From contig JAHJNN010000017.1 of NCBI GenBank assembly GCA_018820765.1, positions 496,001 to 560,000 of the forward strand: a stretch of DNA of 64,000 bases, read 5' to 3'. Shown in pieces: positions 1 through 9,120 of this stretch. Each line of letters starts with the position of its first letter. The first letter of the stretch is position 1. This DNA comes from Gammaproteobacteria bacterium. Its GTDB lineage: Bacteria > Pseudomonadota > Gammaproteobacteria > Burkholderiales > Thiobacillaceae. A model generated the notes under the pieces. The model did no database searches, had not been told where the DNA came from, and saw only the letters and a program-made list of their open reading frames with translations. The position numbers and the translations under genes were made by a program.

Positions 1-1
1 C

Positions 2-709
2 CCGGCGGCGCGGCGGCTGTATGCAATCAGCGGGTTGTCGCTGTTCGCGGCGATGCTGCTCACCTACTGGGGGGCGCTGCACATCCCGTCGGGGCTGATT
101 TCGGTCATCTTCGGGCTGTCGCCGCTGGTCACCGGGGTGTTCGCCGCGCTGTGGCTGGGTGAGCGCACGCTTACGCCGCAGCGTATCACAGGACTGGTGA
201 TCGCACTGGCCGGGCTGTGGCTGATCTTCGGCCAGCCGTGGCCGGGCGACGGCCGCGCGACGCTCGGCACCGCCGCCGTAGTGGCGGGCATGACGGTGCA
301 GGCGCTGGGGCTGGTGTGGATCAAGCGGCTGAATGTGCGCGCCTCATCGCTCGCCATCACCAGCGGCTCGCTCGGGGTGGCGACGCCGCTGTTCGTGCTG
401 GCCTGGCTGATCGCCGATGGCGCGCAGCTGCCGCCCGACATCACGCCGCGCGCCGGCGCCGCCATCGTTTACCTCGGCGTGCTGGGGTCGGTGGTGGGCT
501 TCACGCTGTATTACTACGTGATCAAGCATCTCGACGCCGGACGCGTCGCGCTGATCATGCTGGTCACCCCGGTCGCCGCGCTGCTGCTGGGGCAGACGCT
601 GAACCACGAGCGCATCCCGGCGATCGGCTGGGCCGGCATCGCGCTGATCGGCGCGGGACTGCTGCTGTACGAATGGCCGTCGCTGCGGCAGTTGCAGCGA
701 CGGCCCTAA
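2..709 (+). CDS. EamA/DMT-family transporter, 5' truncated by window edge
   Basis: This is the C-terminal part of a drug/metabolite-transporter superfamily permease. The frame is open to base 2, so the true start lies outside the window; the TTG at 35 is internal. The visible 236 residues are a run of hydrophobic helices separated by short loops, with the second half repeating the pattern of the first, as expected for the duplicated EamA domain (usually about 10 helices, 290-300 residues). Features typical of the family are the segment PLVTGVFAALWLGERTL at the end of one repeat and LLLGQTLNHERI near the C-terminus. The substrate cannot be read from the sequence. It acts in the inner membrane. 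Confidence 0.85.
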   Translation, partial: PAARRLYAISGLSLFAAMLLTYWGALHIPSGLISVIFGLSPLVTGVFAALWLGERTLTPQRITGLVIALAGLWLIFGQPWPGDGRATLGTAAVVAGMTVQALGLVWIKRLNVRASSLAITSGSLGVATPLFVLAWLIADGAQLPPDITPRAGAAIVYLGVLGSVVGFTLYYYVIKHLDAGRVALIMLVTPVAALLLGQTLNHERIPAIGWAGIALIGAGLLLYEWPSLRQLQRRP

Positions 710-772
710 AGCTTGCCCAAACACGCGCCGTAAAAGACCATTAGGATTTTGTTGTCTTTTTAAGGAGGCTCC

Positions 773-1441
773 GTGTCATTCAACCCACACGCCCGTCTGG
801 CCAGCCTGATGCTGATCGCCGCACTCACCGCCGCGGCCCCGAGCCATGGCAGGGAAAAGCCCGCTGAGCCGTCCCCCGCTGCGCTGCACGAGCAGCTGAC
901 CCGGATCAGCCAGGACCCGGCGAAACTGCCCGCTGCGGTGCAGCGCGGGCAGAAGGACGCTTCGGTCTGCCGGCATTGCCATGGCGCCGGCGGCAATAGC
1001 GTGCTGCCCGAGGTGCCCAATCTGGCGAGCCAGAACGCCGGCTACCTGCTGGAACAGATGAACAAGTTCGTGCTGGGGCAGCGCAAGTCGTCGGCTTTCA
1101 TGGAAGGGATGATCAAGGCCCTGACCCCGGAGGAGCGGATCAACATCGCCCTGTTCCTGTCGCGGCAGCCGGTTGCCCCCAAGCCTGCCGGCGCACACAG
1201 CGTGGCGGGCAAGAATCTGTACGCCAAACTGTGCGTCAGCTGCCATGGCGGCACCGGCACCGGCACCCACACGATTCCGCGCCTAGCCGGACAGCAGGCG
1301 ACCTATCTGGAGGACTCGCTGAAGCGCTACCGCAGCGGCGCCGGCGAGCGCATCGATCCGCGGATGGCCGCGTACACCCGCAACCTCAAGGACGCCGACA
1401 TTCAGGCCCTTGCGGCCTACCTCTCGACCCTGCAGCCCTGA
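773..1441 (+). CDS. Dihaem cytochrome c (cytochrome c4-like), periplasmic
   Basis: A 222-residue exported electron carrier. The start is a GTG preceded by a strong AAGGAGG at 762-768. A hydrophobic signal segment (about residues 8-22) precedes the mature part. Two CxxCH haem-binding motifs are present, CRHCH in the first half and CVSCH in the second, in two similar cytochrome c domains, the arrangement of cytochrome c4 and related class I dihaem cytochromes. Candidate distal Met ligands follow each motif but I cannot assign them with certainty. It stands alone, with no oxidase genes next to it, so its partner (terminal oxidase or sulfur enzyme) is unknown. Confidence 0.85.
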   Translation: MSFNPHARLASLMLIAALTAAAPSHGREKPAEPSPAALHEQLTRISQDPAKLPAAVQRGQKDASVCRHCHGAGGNSVLPEVPNLASQNAGYLLEQMNKFVLGQRKSSAFMEGMIKALTPEERINIALFLSRQPVAPKPAGAHSVAGKNLYAKLCVSCHGGTGTGTHTIPRLAGQQATYLEDSLKRYRSGAGERIDPRMAAYTRNLKDADIQALAAYLSTLQP

Positions 1442-1508
1442 CTCCGAGCGCAGTCATCCGCGGAAGCAGGGTTTTCCTTGCCTCTTGCGGCTTGAATCTT
1501 GTGTCTGA

Positions 1509-1853
1509 CTACTTCTTGAACAGATCGTCCGGCGTCTGCGGCGCGTCGGTCTTGGCCGGCGTCCCGCCGAACAGCACCTCGAGCGCGCCCCGGTTGGCCT
1601 GCGCCATCGCCGCGCCACCGCCCTTGTAGGCCTCCGGCCGCGGCACGAACCAGCCGCAATCGTTGACGCGCGTCTTGTCGGCGACGCGTTCGGCCGCCAG
1701 CTCGCGGCACTGCCCGGCGCGGTGCGCGTCGTAGTGGCGGCACAACTTGCACACGTGCAGGTCGGCACGGCAGCTGGGGCAGGTTTCGCGGCGCGACAGC
1801 GGCAGCAGCATCCCGGCCAGGCTGGCGCCGCACTTCCAGCATTGCAGGCTCAT
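1509..1853 (-). CDS. Small zinc-ribbon-like protein, conserved hypothetical
   Basis: A 114-residue soluble protein with cysteine pairs CWKC (5-8), CPSC (25-28) and CKLC (35-38) plus single cysteines near 49 and 66, which suggests one or two zinc sites. The C-terminal part is rich in Ala and Gly and ends in a charged tail. Its ATG overlaps the stop of the upstream DUF2237 gene by four bases, so the two are almost certainly co-transcribed and translationally coupled. I recognise it only as a conserved small protein of betaproteobacteria; no function is assigned. Confidence 0.7.
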   Translation of the reverse strand: MSLQCWKCGASLAGMLLPLSRRETCPSCRADLHVCKLCRHYDAHRAGQCRELAAERVADKTRVNDCGWFVPRPEAYKGGGAAMAQANRGALEVLFGGTPAKTDAPQTPDDLFKK

Positions 1854-2251
1854 GCTTTGGGATACTCCTGGCTGGGGTAATCGGGCGTGCGCAGGGCGTG
1901 GTATTGCAGGTCGGCCAGCGCCACCTTGCTCAAGGCGCGCTCATGGGTGGCATCAAGGACCGCCGGCGGCGCCATCCCGTCTTCGGCCGCCTCCAGCCAG
2001 CGCTGCGCACACAGGCACCAGCGGTCGCCCGGCTTCAGCCCTGGAAAACCGTATTCCGGAACGGGCGTCACGAGGTCGTTGCCGCGCTCCAGGGAATAAT
2101 CGAGAAACGCTTCGGTCATCAGGGCGCACACGGTATGACTGCCGACGTCCTGCGGCCCGGTGTGGCAGACGCCATCGCGCCCGAAGCCGGTCATCGGCGA
2201 CACGCTGCATATTTGCAGCAGGCCGCCCAGCACATTGCGCGCGTCGCTCAA
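1850..2251 (-). CDS. DUF2237 family protein
   Basis: A 133-residue protein with the features of DUF2237: an N-terminal NVLGGLLQICS segment, the GFGRDGVC and PQDVGSHTVCALMT blocks, FLDYSLERGNDL, and the GDRWCLCAQRW block with paired cysteines. The conserved Cys and His residues could bind metal or act in redox chemistry, but the biochemical role of the family is unknown. It is the first gene of a two-gene leftward unit and lies 57 bases downstream of mltB, so it may also be transcribed with that group. Confidence 0.85.
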   Translation of the reverse strand: MSDARNVLGGLLQICSVSPMTGFGRDGVCHTGPQDVGSHTVCALMTEAFLDYSLERGNDLVTPVPEYGFPGLKPGDRWCLCAQRWLEAAEDGMAPPAVLDATHERALSKVALADLQYHALRTPDYPSQEYPKA

Positions 2252-2308
2252 CTTGTTGTCTCCTGTCCGATGGAATGCGCAAAAAATAGCACAGGCGGCG
2301 AATCGCGG

Positions 2309-3544
2309 TCAGGGCTGGCCGATCGGCTCGTCGACGGCATCCGGCGCAAGGGCGTCCGCTGCGGCGGCACGGGTTTGCTCGACATGCGTCAGCAGGCTGG
2401 GGGCGGGATAGCCGTCGGCCGGCAAGCGGTGCGTGGCCTGGTAGAGCCGGATGGCGGTCTTGGTTCGGGGGCCGAACTGGCCGTCCGCCGGCCCGGCGTC
2501 GAACCCCAGTTCGCTCAGCGCCTGCTGCAGCGCTTTCACCTGCTCGGTGCTGAGCGCGCCCGTTTCGCCCGCCTGCGCGACCACCGCCGCGCCGCCTGCC
2601 AGTTGCTGCGCCATCTGGGCCACTGCCAGCGCGTAGTTCACCGAGCGGTTCCAGCGCATTACCACGCCGAAGTTGTCGAACACCATGTACGCCGGGCCCT
2701 GCCAGCCTTGCGGCAGCACGATGGCGGCGCGTCCGGCCGTGCCCGGCAAGGCACTGCCGTCCGCCGCCAGCACGCCGAGCGCCGCCCATTCCGCCAGCGG
2801 CAGGCGGTGGCTGATGTGCGCCTGCTTCCAGTCGAAACCCTGTGGCAGGCGTACTTCGAGCGCAACCGGCTCGCCCGCGCGCCAGCCTGCGCGCCGGAGG
2901 TAGTTCGCCGCCGAATGCATGGCATCGGGCAGCGACTGCCACAGGTCGATGCGGGCATCGCCATCGGCATCGACCGCATAGGCGCGGAAGGTCGACGGCA
3001 TGAACTGCATGTGTCCCATCGCGCCGGCCCACGAGCCATTCATGTCGATGGCTGCGACATGTCCGGCGTCGATGATGCGCAGCGCGTCGAGCAGCTGGCT
3101 GCGAAAGAACGCACTGCGGCGGCCGTCGAAGGCGAGCGTGGCGAGGCTGGCCGGAATGTTGAGGCTGCCGAGGGTGGCGCCGTAGTTGGTTTCCAGTCCC
3201 CAGAACGCCACCAGCACGGCTTTCGGAATGCCGTATTGCTGTTCGACCGCATCGAGTAGCGCGGCGTGTTCGGCCATCAGGGCCTGGCCCAGCGCGACCC
3301 GCACGGGGGTGACGCGCCGCCCCAGGTAGTCGCCAAAGGTTTGCAGGAATTCGGGCTGGCGGCGGTCGAGCTCGATCACCCGCTCGACCGGCGCGATGCC
3401 GGTCAGCGCGGCATCGAGCGTGGCGGCGGAAATGCCCTCTGCCGCGGCCTCCTCACGGAAGCCGGCGAGCCAGGTTTCAAAATCGGTGGCGGCATGGGCG
3501 GGAGACACGGCCAGCAGGGCCAGCAGCAAGAACAGTTTAACCAT
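2309..3544 (-). CDS. mltB: Lytic murein transglycosylase B with C-terminal peptidoglycan-binding domain
   Basis: A 411-residue cell-wall enzyme that cleaves the MurNAc-GlcNAc bond with formation of 1,6-anhydroMurNAc. It starts at the ATG at 3544 with a clear signal peptide (residues 1-18, cut near AHA-AT); an in-frame upstream extension lies inside the preceding gene and is rejected. The SLT_2/GH103 domain runs from about residue 20 to 320. Glu118 in the motif FWGLETNYG is the expected catalytic acid. A peptidoglycan_binding_1 domain (about 330-390, ending with RLYQATHRLPADGYP) follows. There is no lipobox Cys at the cleavage site, so it should be a soluble periplasmic form rather than an outer-membrane lipoprotein. 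Its start overlaps the end of the amidotransferase gene by eight bases. Confidence 0.93.
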   Translation of the reverse strand: MVKLFLLLALLAVSPAHAATDFETWLAGFREEAAAEGISAATLDAALTGIAPVERVIELDRRQPEFLQTFGDYLGRRVTPVRVALGQALMAEHAALLDAVEQQYGIPKAVLVAFWGLETNYGATLGSLNIPASLATLAFDGRRSAFFRSQLLDALRIIDAGHVAAIDMNGSWAGAMGHMQFMPSTFRAYAVDADGDARIDLWQSLPDAMHSAANYLRRAGWRAGEPVALEVRLPQGFDWKQAHISHRLPLAEWAALGVLAADGSALPGTAGRAAIVLPQGWQGPAYMVFDNFGVVMRWNRSVNYALAVAQMAQQLAGGAAVVAQAGETGALSTEQVKALQQALSELGFDAGPADGQFGPRTKTAIRLYQATHRLPADGYPAPSLLTHVEQTRAAAADALAPDAVDEPIGQP

Positions 3545-5303
3545 GCTTTTGCAGCCAGTATTCGAGCAGCGCCAGATGCCACAGCTTGCTGCCCTGTATG
3601 CGGGTGTGATGCTGCTCCGGTGCATCCAGCAGCGTGTCCACGTAGGCGCGGTCATACAGGCCGCGCTCGCGGCAGGCCTGCGAATTCAGAATGTCCTGCA
3701 TGAAGTTCAAGAAATCTCCGCGTACGAATTTGAGTGCGGGCATGGGGAAGTAGCCCTTCTTGCGGTCGATCACCGCATCCGGCACCCGGCCGCGCGCGAT
3801 TTGTTTCAGCACGTGCTTGCCTTCCGACGCCAGCTTGAGTTCGGGCGGCATCGACGACGCCAGCTCCACCAGCTGGTGGTCGAGGAAGGGCACGCGCGCT
3901 TCCAGTCCCCACGCCATGGTCATGTTGTCGACCCGCTTCACCGGATCGTCGGTGATCAGCAGGGTCGTGTCCATGCGCAACACCTGATCGATGAAGTCAT
4001 CGGCGAAAGGTTCCGCAAGATGCGCGGCAATGACTTCTGCCGTGTAGTCCGGGCCATGGTAGGCGGACCCCACCATGGCGAGGAACTCGTCGTGGTCGCG
4101 GTCGAAATAGTGGCGGCGGAAACGTTCCAGCGCGGAGCCGGACGTTTCCGCCGCCATGCGCGGATACCAGAAATAGCCGCCGAACACCTCGTCGGCGCCC
4201 TGCCCGCTCTGCACCACTTTCACCGTCTTGCTGACCTGCTCCGCCAGCAGGTAGAACGCCACCGCGTCCTGCGCGAACATCGGCTCAGACATCTGGTTCA
4301 CCGCCTCGGGCAGGCGACGCAGCACCTCGGCATTGGGAATCAGGTACTTGTGGTGGCGCGTGCCGTACATGGCGGCCACCGGGTCGGAATATTCGAACTC
4401 GTTGCCGCGTTCTTCCGGCTGGTCTTCGAAGCCGACCGAAAACGTCATCAGGTCGGGCACGCCCTGTTCGGCCAGGAGCGCCACCAGCAGGCTCGAATCA
4501 AGGCCGCCGGAGAGCAGCACGCCGACCTTGACGTCGGCGATCTCGATGCGCTTCTTCACCGCTTGCCTGAGGCTGTCGTGAATCGCCTCGGTCCATTCGG
4601 CCTCGGTCCTGGCCACCGAAGGACGCTGCGCCTGCAGCGACCAGTACTTCCTGTGGAAGAGTTCGCCGCGCGCATTCACCGTCAGCGTGGTGCCGGGTGC
4701 CAGCTTGCGGATACCCTTGAACACCGTGCGCGGCGCCGGCACCACCGCGTGCAGGGTGAACAGGTGATGCAGCGCCACCGCGTCGATGCCGGTGTCGACC
4801 CCGCCCACCGCCAGCAGCGCCTGCGGCGTCGAAGCGAAGCGGAGGCAGCCGAGGGTTTCGCTGTAGTACAGCGGCTTGATGCCGAGGCGGTCGCGCGCCA
4901 GGAACAGGGTTTCGCGGTTCCAGATCGCGAACGCGAACATGCCGTGCAGGCGCTCGACGCAGGCTTCGCCCCACTGCAGCCAGGCGCGCAGGATGACTTC
5001 GGTGTCGCCGTCGGAATGGAAAACATGGCCGAGCCCGATCAGCTCCGCACGCAGTTCCGGGTAGTTGTAGATGGTGCCGTTGAACACCAGCGCGGTGCCG
5101 CTGGCGGCATCGAGCATGGGCTGCTGCGAACGCGCCGACAGGTCGATGATCGCCAGCCGCCGGTGCCCCAGCCGCACCGCGCCGTCGGCGTGCTGGCCTT
5201 CGGCATCCGGCCCGCGCCGCGCCAGCTTTGCCAGCATCCGCCCCATCGTTTGCGCGTCGGGCGCCTTGTTGTCAAATCGGAATTCACCTGCGATGCCGCA
5301 CAT
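3537..5303 (-). CDS. Asparagine synthase-type amidotransferase, N-acetylglutaminylglutamine (NAGGN) type
   Basis: A 588-residue class II glutamine amidotransferase. Cys2 (MCGIAGE) is the N-terminal nucleophile that releases ammonia from glutamine; the ATP-binding synthase half carries VGVLLSGGLDSS. Length and internal blocks such as GIKPLYYSE, HAVVPAPRTVFKGIRKL and RKKGYFPMPALK fit, as I recall them, the subfamily that converts N-acetylglutaminylglutamine to its amide, a compatible solute made under salt stress, better than housekeeping AsnB. The usual partners, the NAGGN synthetase and an M42-type peptidase, are not beside it here. It follows srkA by 13 bases and overlaps mltB, so it belongs to a stress and cell-wall unit. 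Generic asparagine synthetase remains possible. Confidence 0.8.
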   Translation of the reverse strand: MCGIAGEFRFDNKAPDAQTMGRMLAKLARRGPDAEGQHADGAVRLGHRRLAIIDLSARSQQPMLDAASGTALVFNGTIYNYPELRAELIGLGHVFHSDGDTEVILRAWLQWGEACVERLHGMFAFAIWNRETLFLARDRLGIKPLYYSETLGCLRFASTPQALLAVGGVDTGIDAVALHHLFTLHAVVPAPRTVFKGIRKLAPGTTLTVNARGELFHRKYWSLQAQRPSVARTEAEWTEAIHDSLRQAVKKRIEIADVKVGVLLSGGLDSSLLVALLAEQGVPDLMTFSVGFEDQPEERGNEFEYSDPVAAMYGTRHHKYLIPNAEVLRRLPEAVNQMSEPMFAQDAVAFYLLAEQVSKTVKVVQSGQGADEVFGGYFWYPRMAAETSGSALERFRRHYFDRDHDEFLAMVGSAYHGPDYTAEVIAAHLAEPFADDFIDQVLRMDTTLLITDDPVKRVDNMTMAWGLEARVPFLDHQLVELASSMPPELKLASEGKHVLKQIARGRVPDAVIDRKKGYFPMPALKFVRGDFLNFMQDILNSQACRERGLYDRAYVDTLLDAPEQHHTRIQGSKLWHLALLEYWLQKHG

Positions 5304-5316
5304 TTCCCTGCCCTTT

Positions 5317-6297
5317 TCACGCCACCAATGGCGGCTCGTCCATCAGCGCAATCTGCTCGCGCAATTCGAGGATGCGCGCCTGCCAGTACTGCTGCGTATT
5401 GAACCACGGAAACGCGGCCGGAAAAGCCGGATCGTCCCAGCGGCGGGCGAGCCAGGCCGCGTAGTGGATCAGCCTCAGAGTTCTGAGCGCCTCGACCAGA
5501 TTGAGTTCGCACGGATCGAATTCCATGAAGTCATCGTAGCCTTTCAAAATCTCGTTGATCTGCGCCTGCTGTTCGTCGCGCTCGCCCGACAGCAGCATCC
5601 ATAGATCCTGCACCGCAGGACCCATGCGGCTGTCGTCGAAATCGACGAAGTGCGGCCCGGCGTCGGTCCACAGCACGTTGCCGGCGTGGCAGTCACCGTG
5701 CAGGCGAATGGCGCGCACCGCGCCGGCACGCTCGTAGCAGTACGCGACGCTCGTCAGGGCATGCTCGACCACGCTGTCCCAGGCGGGGGCCAGGTCGGGC
5801 GGCAACCAGTTGCCCGCGCGCAGGAAATCGCGCGAGGCGATGCCGAAGGTCTCGAGGTTGAGCGCCGGCCGCTGCGCGAAATCGGCCTGCGCGCCGACCG
5901 CATGGATGCGGCCGAGAAAGCGCCCCATCCATTGCAGGGTGTCGGCGCGGTCGAACTCGGGCATGCGCCCGCCCTGCTTGGGGTAGACGGCGAAGCGGAA
6001 GCCGGCGTGAGTATGGAGCGTGGCGCCGTTCAGCTGCAACGGGGCGACCACCGGGATTTCGCGCGCGGCGAGTTCGATCGTGTACGCGTGCTCTTCCAGG
6101 ATGGCGGCGTCGCTCCAGCGTTCGGGGCGGTAGAATTTCACCACCACGGGTGCCGCATCCTCGACACCCATCTGGTAGACGCGATTCTCGTAGCTGTTCA
6201 GCGCCAGCAGGCGGCCGTCGGCCTTGAGGCCGGTGCTGTCGAGCGCGTCGAGCGCGCAGTCGGGGGTCAGCGCGGAATAGGGGTGAAGCGGGTTCAT
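5317..6297 (-). CDS. srkA: Stress response kinase A (YihE/RdoA), Ser/Thr protein kinase
   Basis: A 326-residue cytoplasmic kinase of the aminoglycoside-phosphotransferase fold. The start region NPLHPYSALTPDCALDALDS and the block LNSYENRVYQMG are characteristic of SrkA. The catalytic loop is LHGDCHAGNVLW and the metal-binding motif is VDFDDSRMGP. In E. coli SrkA counters MazEF-dependent death and is part of the Cpx envelope-stress response; that role is carried over by family only. It heads the leftward group srkA-amidotransferase-mltB and is divergent from nrdJ, with only 76 bases between the two starts. Confidence 0.92.
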   Translation of the reverse strand: MNPLHPYSALTPDCALDALDSTGLKADGRLLALNSYENRVYQMGVEDAAPVVVKFYRPERWSDAAILEEHAYTIELAAREIPVVAPLQLNGATLHTHAGFRFAVYPKQGGRMPEFDRADTLQWMGRFLGRIHAVGAQADFAQRPALNLETFGIASRDFLRAGNWLPPDLAPAWDSVVEHALTSVAYCYERAGAVRAIRLHGDCHAGNVLWTDAGPHFVDFDDSRMGPAVQDLWMLLSGERDEQQAQINEILKGYDDFMEFDPCELNLVEALRTLRLIHYAAWLARRWDDPAFPAAFPWFNTQQYWQARILELREQIALMDEPPLVA

Positions 6298-6373
6298 CGT
6301 GAAAAACCGGCAAGGAGCGCAAAGCGGCTATAAAGTAGATGATGCCTCAAAATCCCCGCCCGGTCGGCGCAGC

Positions 6374-8176
6374 ATGACGACACCCGATCCCCTCACCACG
6401 GAAATCTCCCGCCATGTCTGGCAGACCAAATACCGGGCCGCGGGGGAAACCGACATCACCGACACCTGGCGGCGTGTGGCGATGGCAATAGCTGCAACGG
6501 AGCCCGGCGACCCCGCGCTATGGGCCGAGCGTTTCTACCACCTGCAGGCGGATTTCCGCTTTCTGCCCGGCGGTCGCATTCTCGCCGGTGCCGGCACCGG
6601 CCACCGGGTGACGCTGTTCAACTGCTTCGTCATGGGCGAGATCGCCGACGACCTCGAACACATTTTCGAAGGGCTGAAGGAAGGCGCGCTCACCATGCAG
6701 CACGGCGGCGGCGTGGGCTACGATTTTTCCACCCTGCGCCCGGCCGGCACGGTGGCCCAAGCGACCGGCAGCATCGCCTCCGGCCCGGTGTCCTTCATGC
6801 ACATCTGGGACGCCATGTGCGCCACCATGCTGTCGACCGGCGCGCGGCGCGGCGCAATGATGGCGACGCTGCGCTGCGACCACCCCGACATCGAAATCTT
6901 CGTCGACATCAAACGCGATCCGGCGGTGCTGCGGCATTTCAATCTGTCGGTGCAGGTCAGCGACGCCTTCATGGCGGCGGTGGAGGGCAACCGCGACTGG
7001 CCGCTGGTGTTCCCCGTGCACGATGACGAAACGGGCGACGGCCCCGTCGTGGAACGGCGCTGGACCGGCAGCGCCGCGCCGGTGCCCTGCCGCGTGCTGC
7101 GCACGGTCAAGGCGCGCGAACTGTGGCAGCGCATCCTGCGCGCGGCCTACGATACCGCCGAGCCCGGCGTGCTGTTCGTCGACCAGATCAATCGCGAGAA
7201 CAACCTGCACGACCGCGAGATGCTCACCGCGACCAATCCCTGCGGCGAGATTCCCCTGCCGCCCTACGGCGCCTGCGACCTCGGTTCGCTCAATCTCACC
7301 GCCTTCGTGGCGTCCCCTTTTGCTGCCGACGCCCGCCTCGACCTCGACGCGCTGGCCGATTCGGCGCGCCTTGCGGTGCGTTTTCTCGACGACGTCGTCG
7401 ATGTCTCGCGCTATCCGCTGCCGGCGCAGGCCGAACAGGCGCACCGCACGCGCCGCCTCGGACTCGGCATCACCGGGCTGGCGGACGCGCTGGTCATGCT
7501 CGGCCTCGACTACGACAGCGCGGCGGCACGCACGCTGGCCACGCACACGATGCAAACCCTGCGCGACGCGGCCTATCGCGCGTCGATCGAACTCGCGCGT
7601 GAGAAGGGCGCCTTTCCCGCGTTCTCGCGCGAGGCGTTTCTGGACAGCGGCTTCGCCGCGCGGCTGCCGGACGACATCCGCGACGCCATCGCCGCGCACG
7701 GCATCCGCAATAGTCATTTGTTGGCCATCGCCCCGGCCGGCACCATCAGCCTGCTGGCAAACAATCTGTCCAGCGGCATCGAGCCGATTTTTGCGGCCGA
7801 GGCCGAGCGCCGCGTGCTGGCAACGGACGGCCGCTATCGCACCCACCGCGTCGACGACCACGCTTGCCGGCTGTGGCGGCTGCAGGGCGGCAGCGGCCTG
7901 CCGCCTGCCACGGTCGAGGCACGGCAGCTCGATCCGCTTGCCCATCTGCAGATGCAGGCGGCGCTGCAGCCGTTCGTCGACAATGCCATTTCCAAGACCA
8001 TCAACGTCGCCGCCGACATGCCGTTCGAAAGCTTCGAAGCGCTCTACTGGCAGGCGCATGCGCTCGGCCTCAAGGGTTGCACCGTGTTCCGCCCCAATCC
8101 CGTTACCGGCGCCATCCTGAGCGAACCGGCGAGCGAACGGGTGCAATGCTGCAGCATCGAGCGCGAGGCGGATTGA
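6374..8176 (+). CDS. nrdJ: Adenosylcobalamin-dependent ribonucleotide reductase (class II)
   Basis: A 600-residue enzyme that reduces ribonucleotides to deoxyribonucleotides using a 5'-deoxyadenosyl radical from coenzyme B12. The ATG at 6374 is chosen over an upstream in-frame start because homology begins there. Expected catalytic residues are present: Cys84 (TLFNCFV), the thiyl-radical Cys290 within TNPCGEIPLPP (N288, C290, E292) and Cys301 (GACDLGSLNL), so the redox pair is C84/C301. Further family blocks are GLGITGLADALVMLG and IAPAGTISLLANN. The C-terminus carries a CC pair (VQCCSIE) that could pass electrons from thioredoxin. Class II enzymes need no oxygen and none of the NrdB radical machinery. 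There is no room for a cobalamin riboswitch upstream. Confidence 0.95.
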   Translation: MTTPDPLTTEISRHVWQTKYRAAGETDITDTWRRVAMAIAATEPGDPALWAERFYHLQADFRFLPGGRILAGAGTGHRVTLFNCFVMGEIADDLEHIFEGLKEGALTMQHGGGVGYDFSTLRPAGTVAQATGSIASGPVSFMHIWDAMCATMLSTGARRGAMMATLRCDHPDIEIFVDIKRDPAVLRHFNLSVQVSDAFMAAVEGNRDWPLVFPVHDDETGDGPVVERRWTGSAAPVPCRVLRTVKARELWQRILRAAYDTAEPGVLFVDQINRENNLHDREMLTATNPCGEIPLPPYGACDLGSLNLTAFVASPFAADARLDLDALADSARLAVRFLDDVVDVSRYPLPAQAEQAHRTRRLGLGITGLADALVMLGLDYDSAAARTLATHTMQTLRDAAYRASIELAREKGAFPAFSREAFLDSGFAARLPDDIRDAIAAHGIRNSHLLAIAPAGTISLLANNLSSGIEPIFAAEAERRVLATDGRYRTHRVDDHACRLWRLQGGSGLPPATVEARQLDPLAHLQMQAALQPFVDNAISKTINVAADMPFESFEALYWQAHALGLKGCTVFRPNPVTGAILSEPASERVQCCSIEREAD

Positions 8177-9108
8177 AGCCGGCGCCGCAGGTTCCCCGCA
8201 TCGGCCTTGCGCTCGGCGGCGGCTCCGCGCGCGGCTGGGCGCACATCGGCGTGATCCGCGCATTGAAGGAGACCGGCATCGAACCGGATATCGTCTGCGG
8301 CACCTCGATCGGTGCACTGGTGGGCGCCGCCTACGCGGGCGGCGAACTCGACCGGCTGGAAACCTGGGTGCGCAGCCTGCGCCTGCAGACCGTGGTGGGC
8401 TTTCTGGATTTTTCGCTCTGCGGCGGGCTGATCAAAGGCAACAAGCTGATCGATTTTTTCCGCAGCCATTTCGTCGACCGCGACATCCGCGAACTGGAGC
8501 GGCCGTTCGGCGCCGTCGCCACCGACCTGCAACGCGGCCGCGAAGTGTGGCTGCGCGAAGGCCGGGTGACCGACGCCGTGCATGCCTCGATCGCGCTGCC
8601 CGGCCTGTTCGCCCCGGTACGGCGCGACGGCCGCTGGCTGGTCGACGGCGGCCTGGTCAATCCGGTGCCGGTGTCGCTGTGCCGCGCGATGGGCGCCGAC
8701 GTGGTGATCGCGGTCGACCTCAATTCCGACCTGCTGGGCCGCCACCTCCAGCCCCAGCCGCCACCGGCCAAAGCAGCCCGAAAGCGCGCCGAGCCCCCGA
8801 CCCTGACCGACACGGTGATGGCGCGCATCCAGACCGGCATGTCGCAACTCAGCATCAACCACCATGACGGCCCCGAACCACCCGCCATGCTCGACGTGCT
8901 GGCCTCCAGCATCAACATCATGCAGGTGCTGATCACGCGCAGCCGGCTGGCCGGCGAACCGGCCGACGTGATGGTGACGCCGCTGCTCGCGAGCCTGGAG
9001 CTGATGGAGTTTCATCGCGCCGACATCGCCATCGATGCCGGCAGGCGGGCCGTCGACGTCGCCCTGCCGCAATTGCAGGGGCGCCTGAATGGCGCAAACG
9101 GACGTTGA
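8173..9108 (+). CDS. rssA: Patatin-like phospholipase (RssA/YchK-like)
   Basis: A 311-residue serine hydrolase of the patatin family. The start is a TTG at 8173 that overlaps the nrdJ stop (TTGA); the open frame continues upstream but there it is the antisense-free shadow of nrdJ. It contains the oxyanion-hole motif LGGGSARG (about 15-21), the nucleophile elbow GTSIG (Ser45) and the catalytic Asp158 in the DGG motif (WLVDGGLVNPVPV). The C-terminal third is less conserved. Bacterial members cleave acyl esters of lipids, but the substrate here is unknown. Translation is probably coupled to nrdJ, though a functional link is not obvious. Confidence 0.88.
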   Translation: MKPAPQVPRIGLALGGGSARGWAHIGVIRALKETGIEPDIVCGTSIGALVGAAYAGGELDRLETWVRSLRLQTVVGFLDFSLCGGLIKGNKLIDFFRSHFVDRDIRELERPFGAVATDLQRGREVWLREGRVTDAVHASIALPGLFAPVRRDGRWLVDGGLVNPVPVSLCRAMGADVVIAVDLNSDLLGRHLQPQPPPAKAARKRAEPPTLTDTVMARIQTGMSQLSINHHDGPEPPAMLDVLASSINIMQVLITRSRLAGEPADVMVTPLLASLELMEFHRADIAIDAGRRAVDVALPQLQGRLNGANGR

Positions 9109-9120
9109 CGGGGAATCAGA

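Noticed and set aside
1898..3259. 453-codon plus-strand frame opposite the DUF2237 gene and mltB
   Set aside because: No start signal, no domain, and it runs antisense to MltB, whose catalytic Glu and peptidoglycan-binding domain are clear.
3396..5402. Long open frame of 668 codons on the plus strand opposite the amidotransferase and mltB
   Set aside because: It is the antisense of genes with clear motifs; its translation is rich in Arg, His and Gln without domain features, as expected for an antisense frame in GC-rich DNA.
6298..6373. Cobalamin riboswitch ahead of nrdJ
   Set aside because: The spacer is only 76 bases and has no B12-box-like segment.
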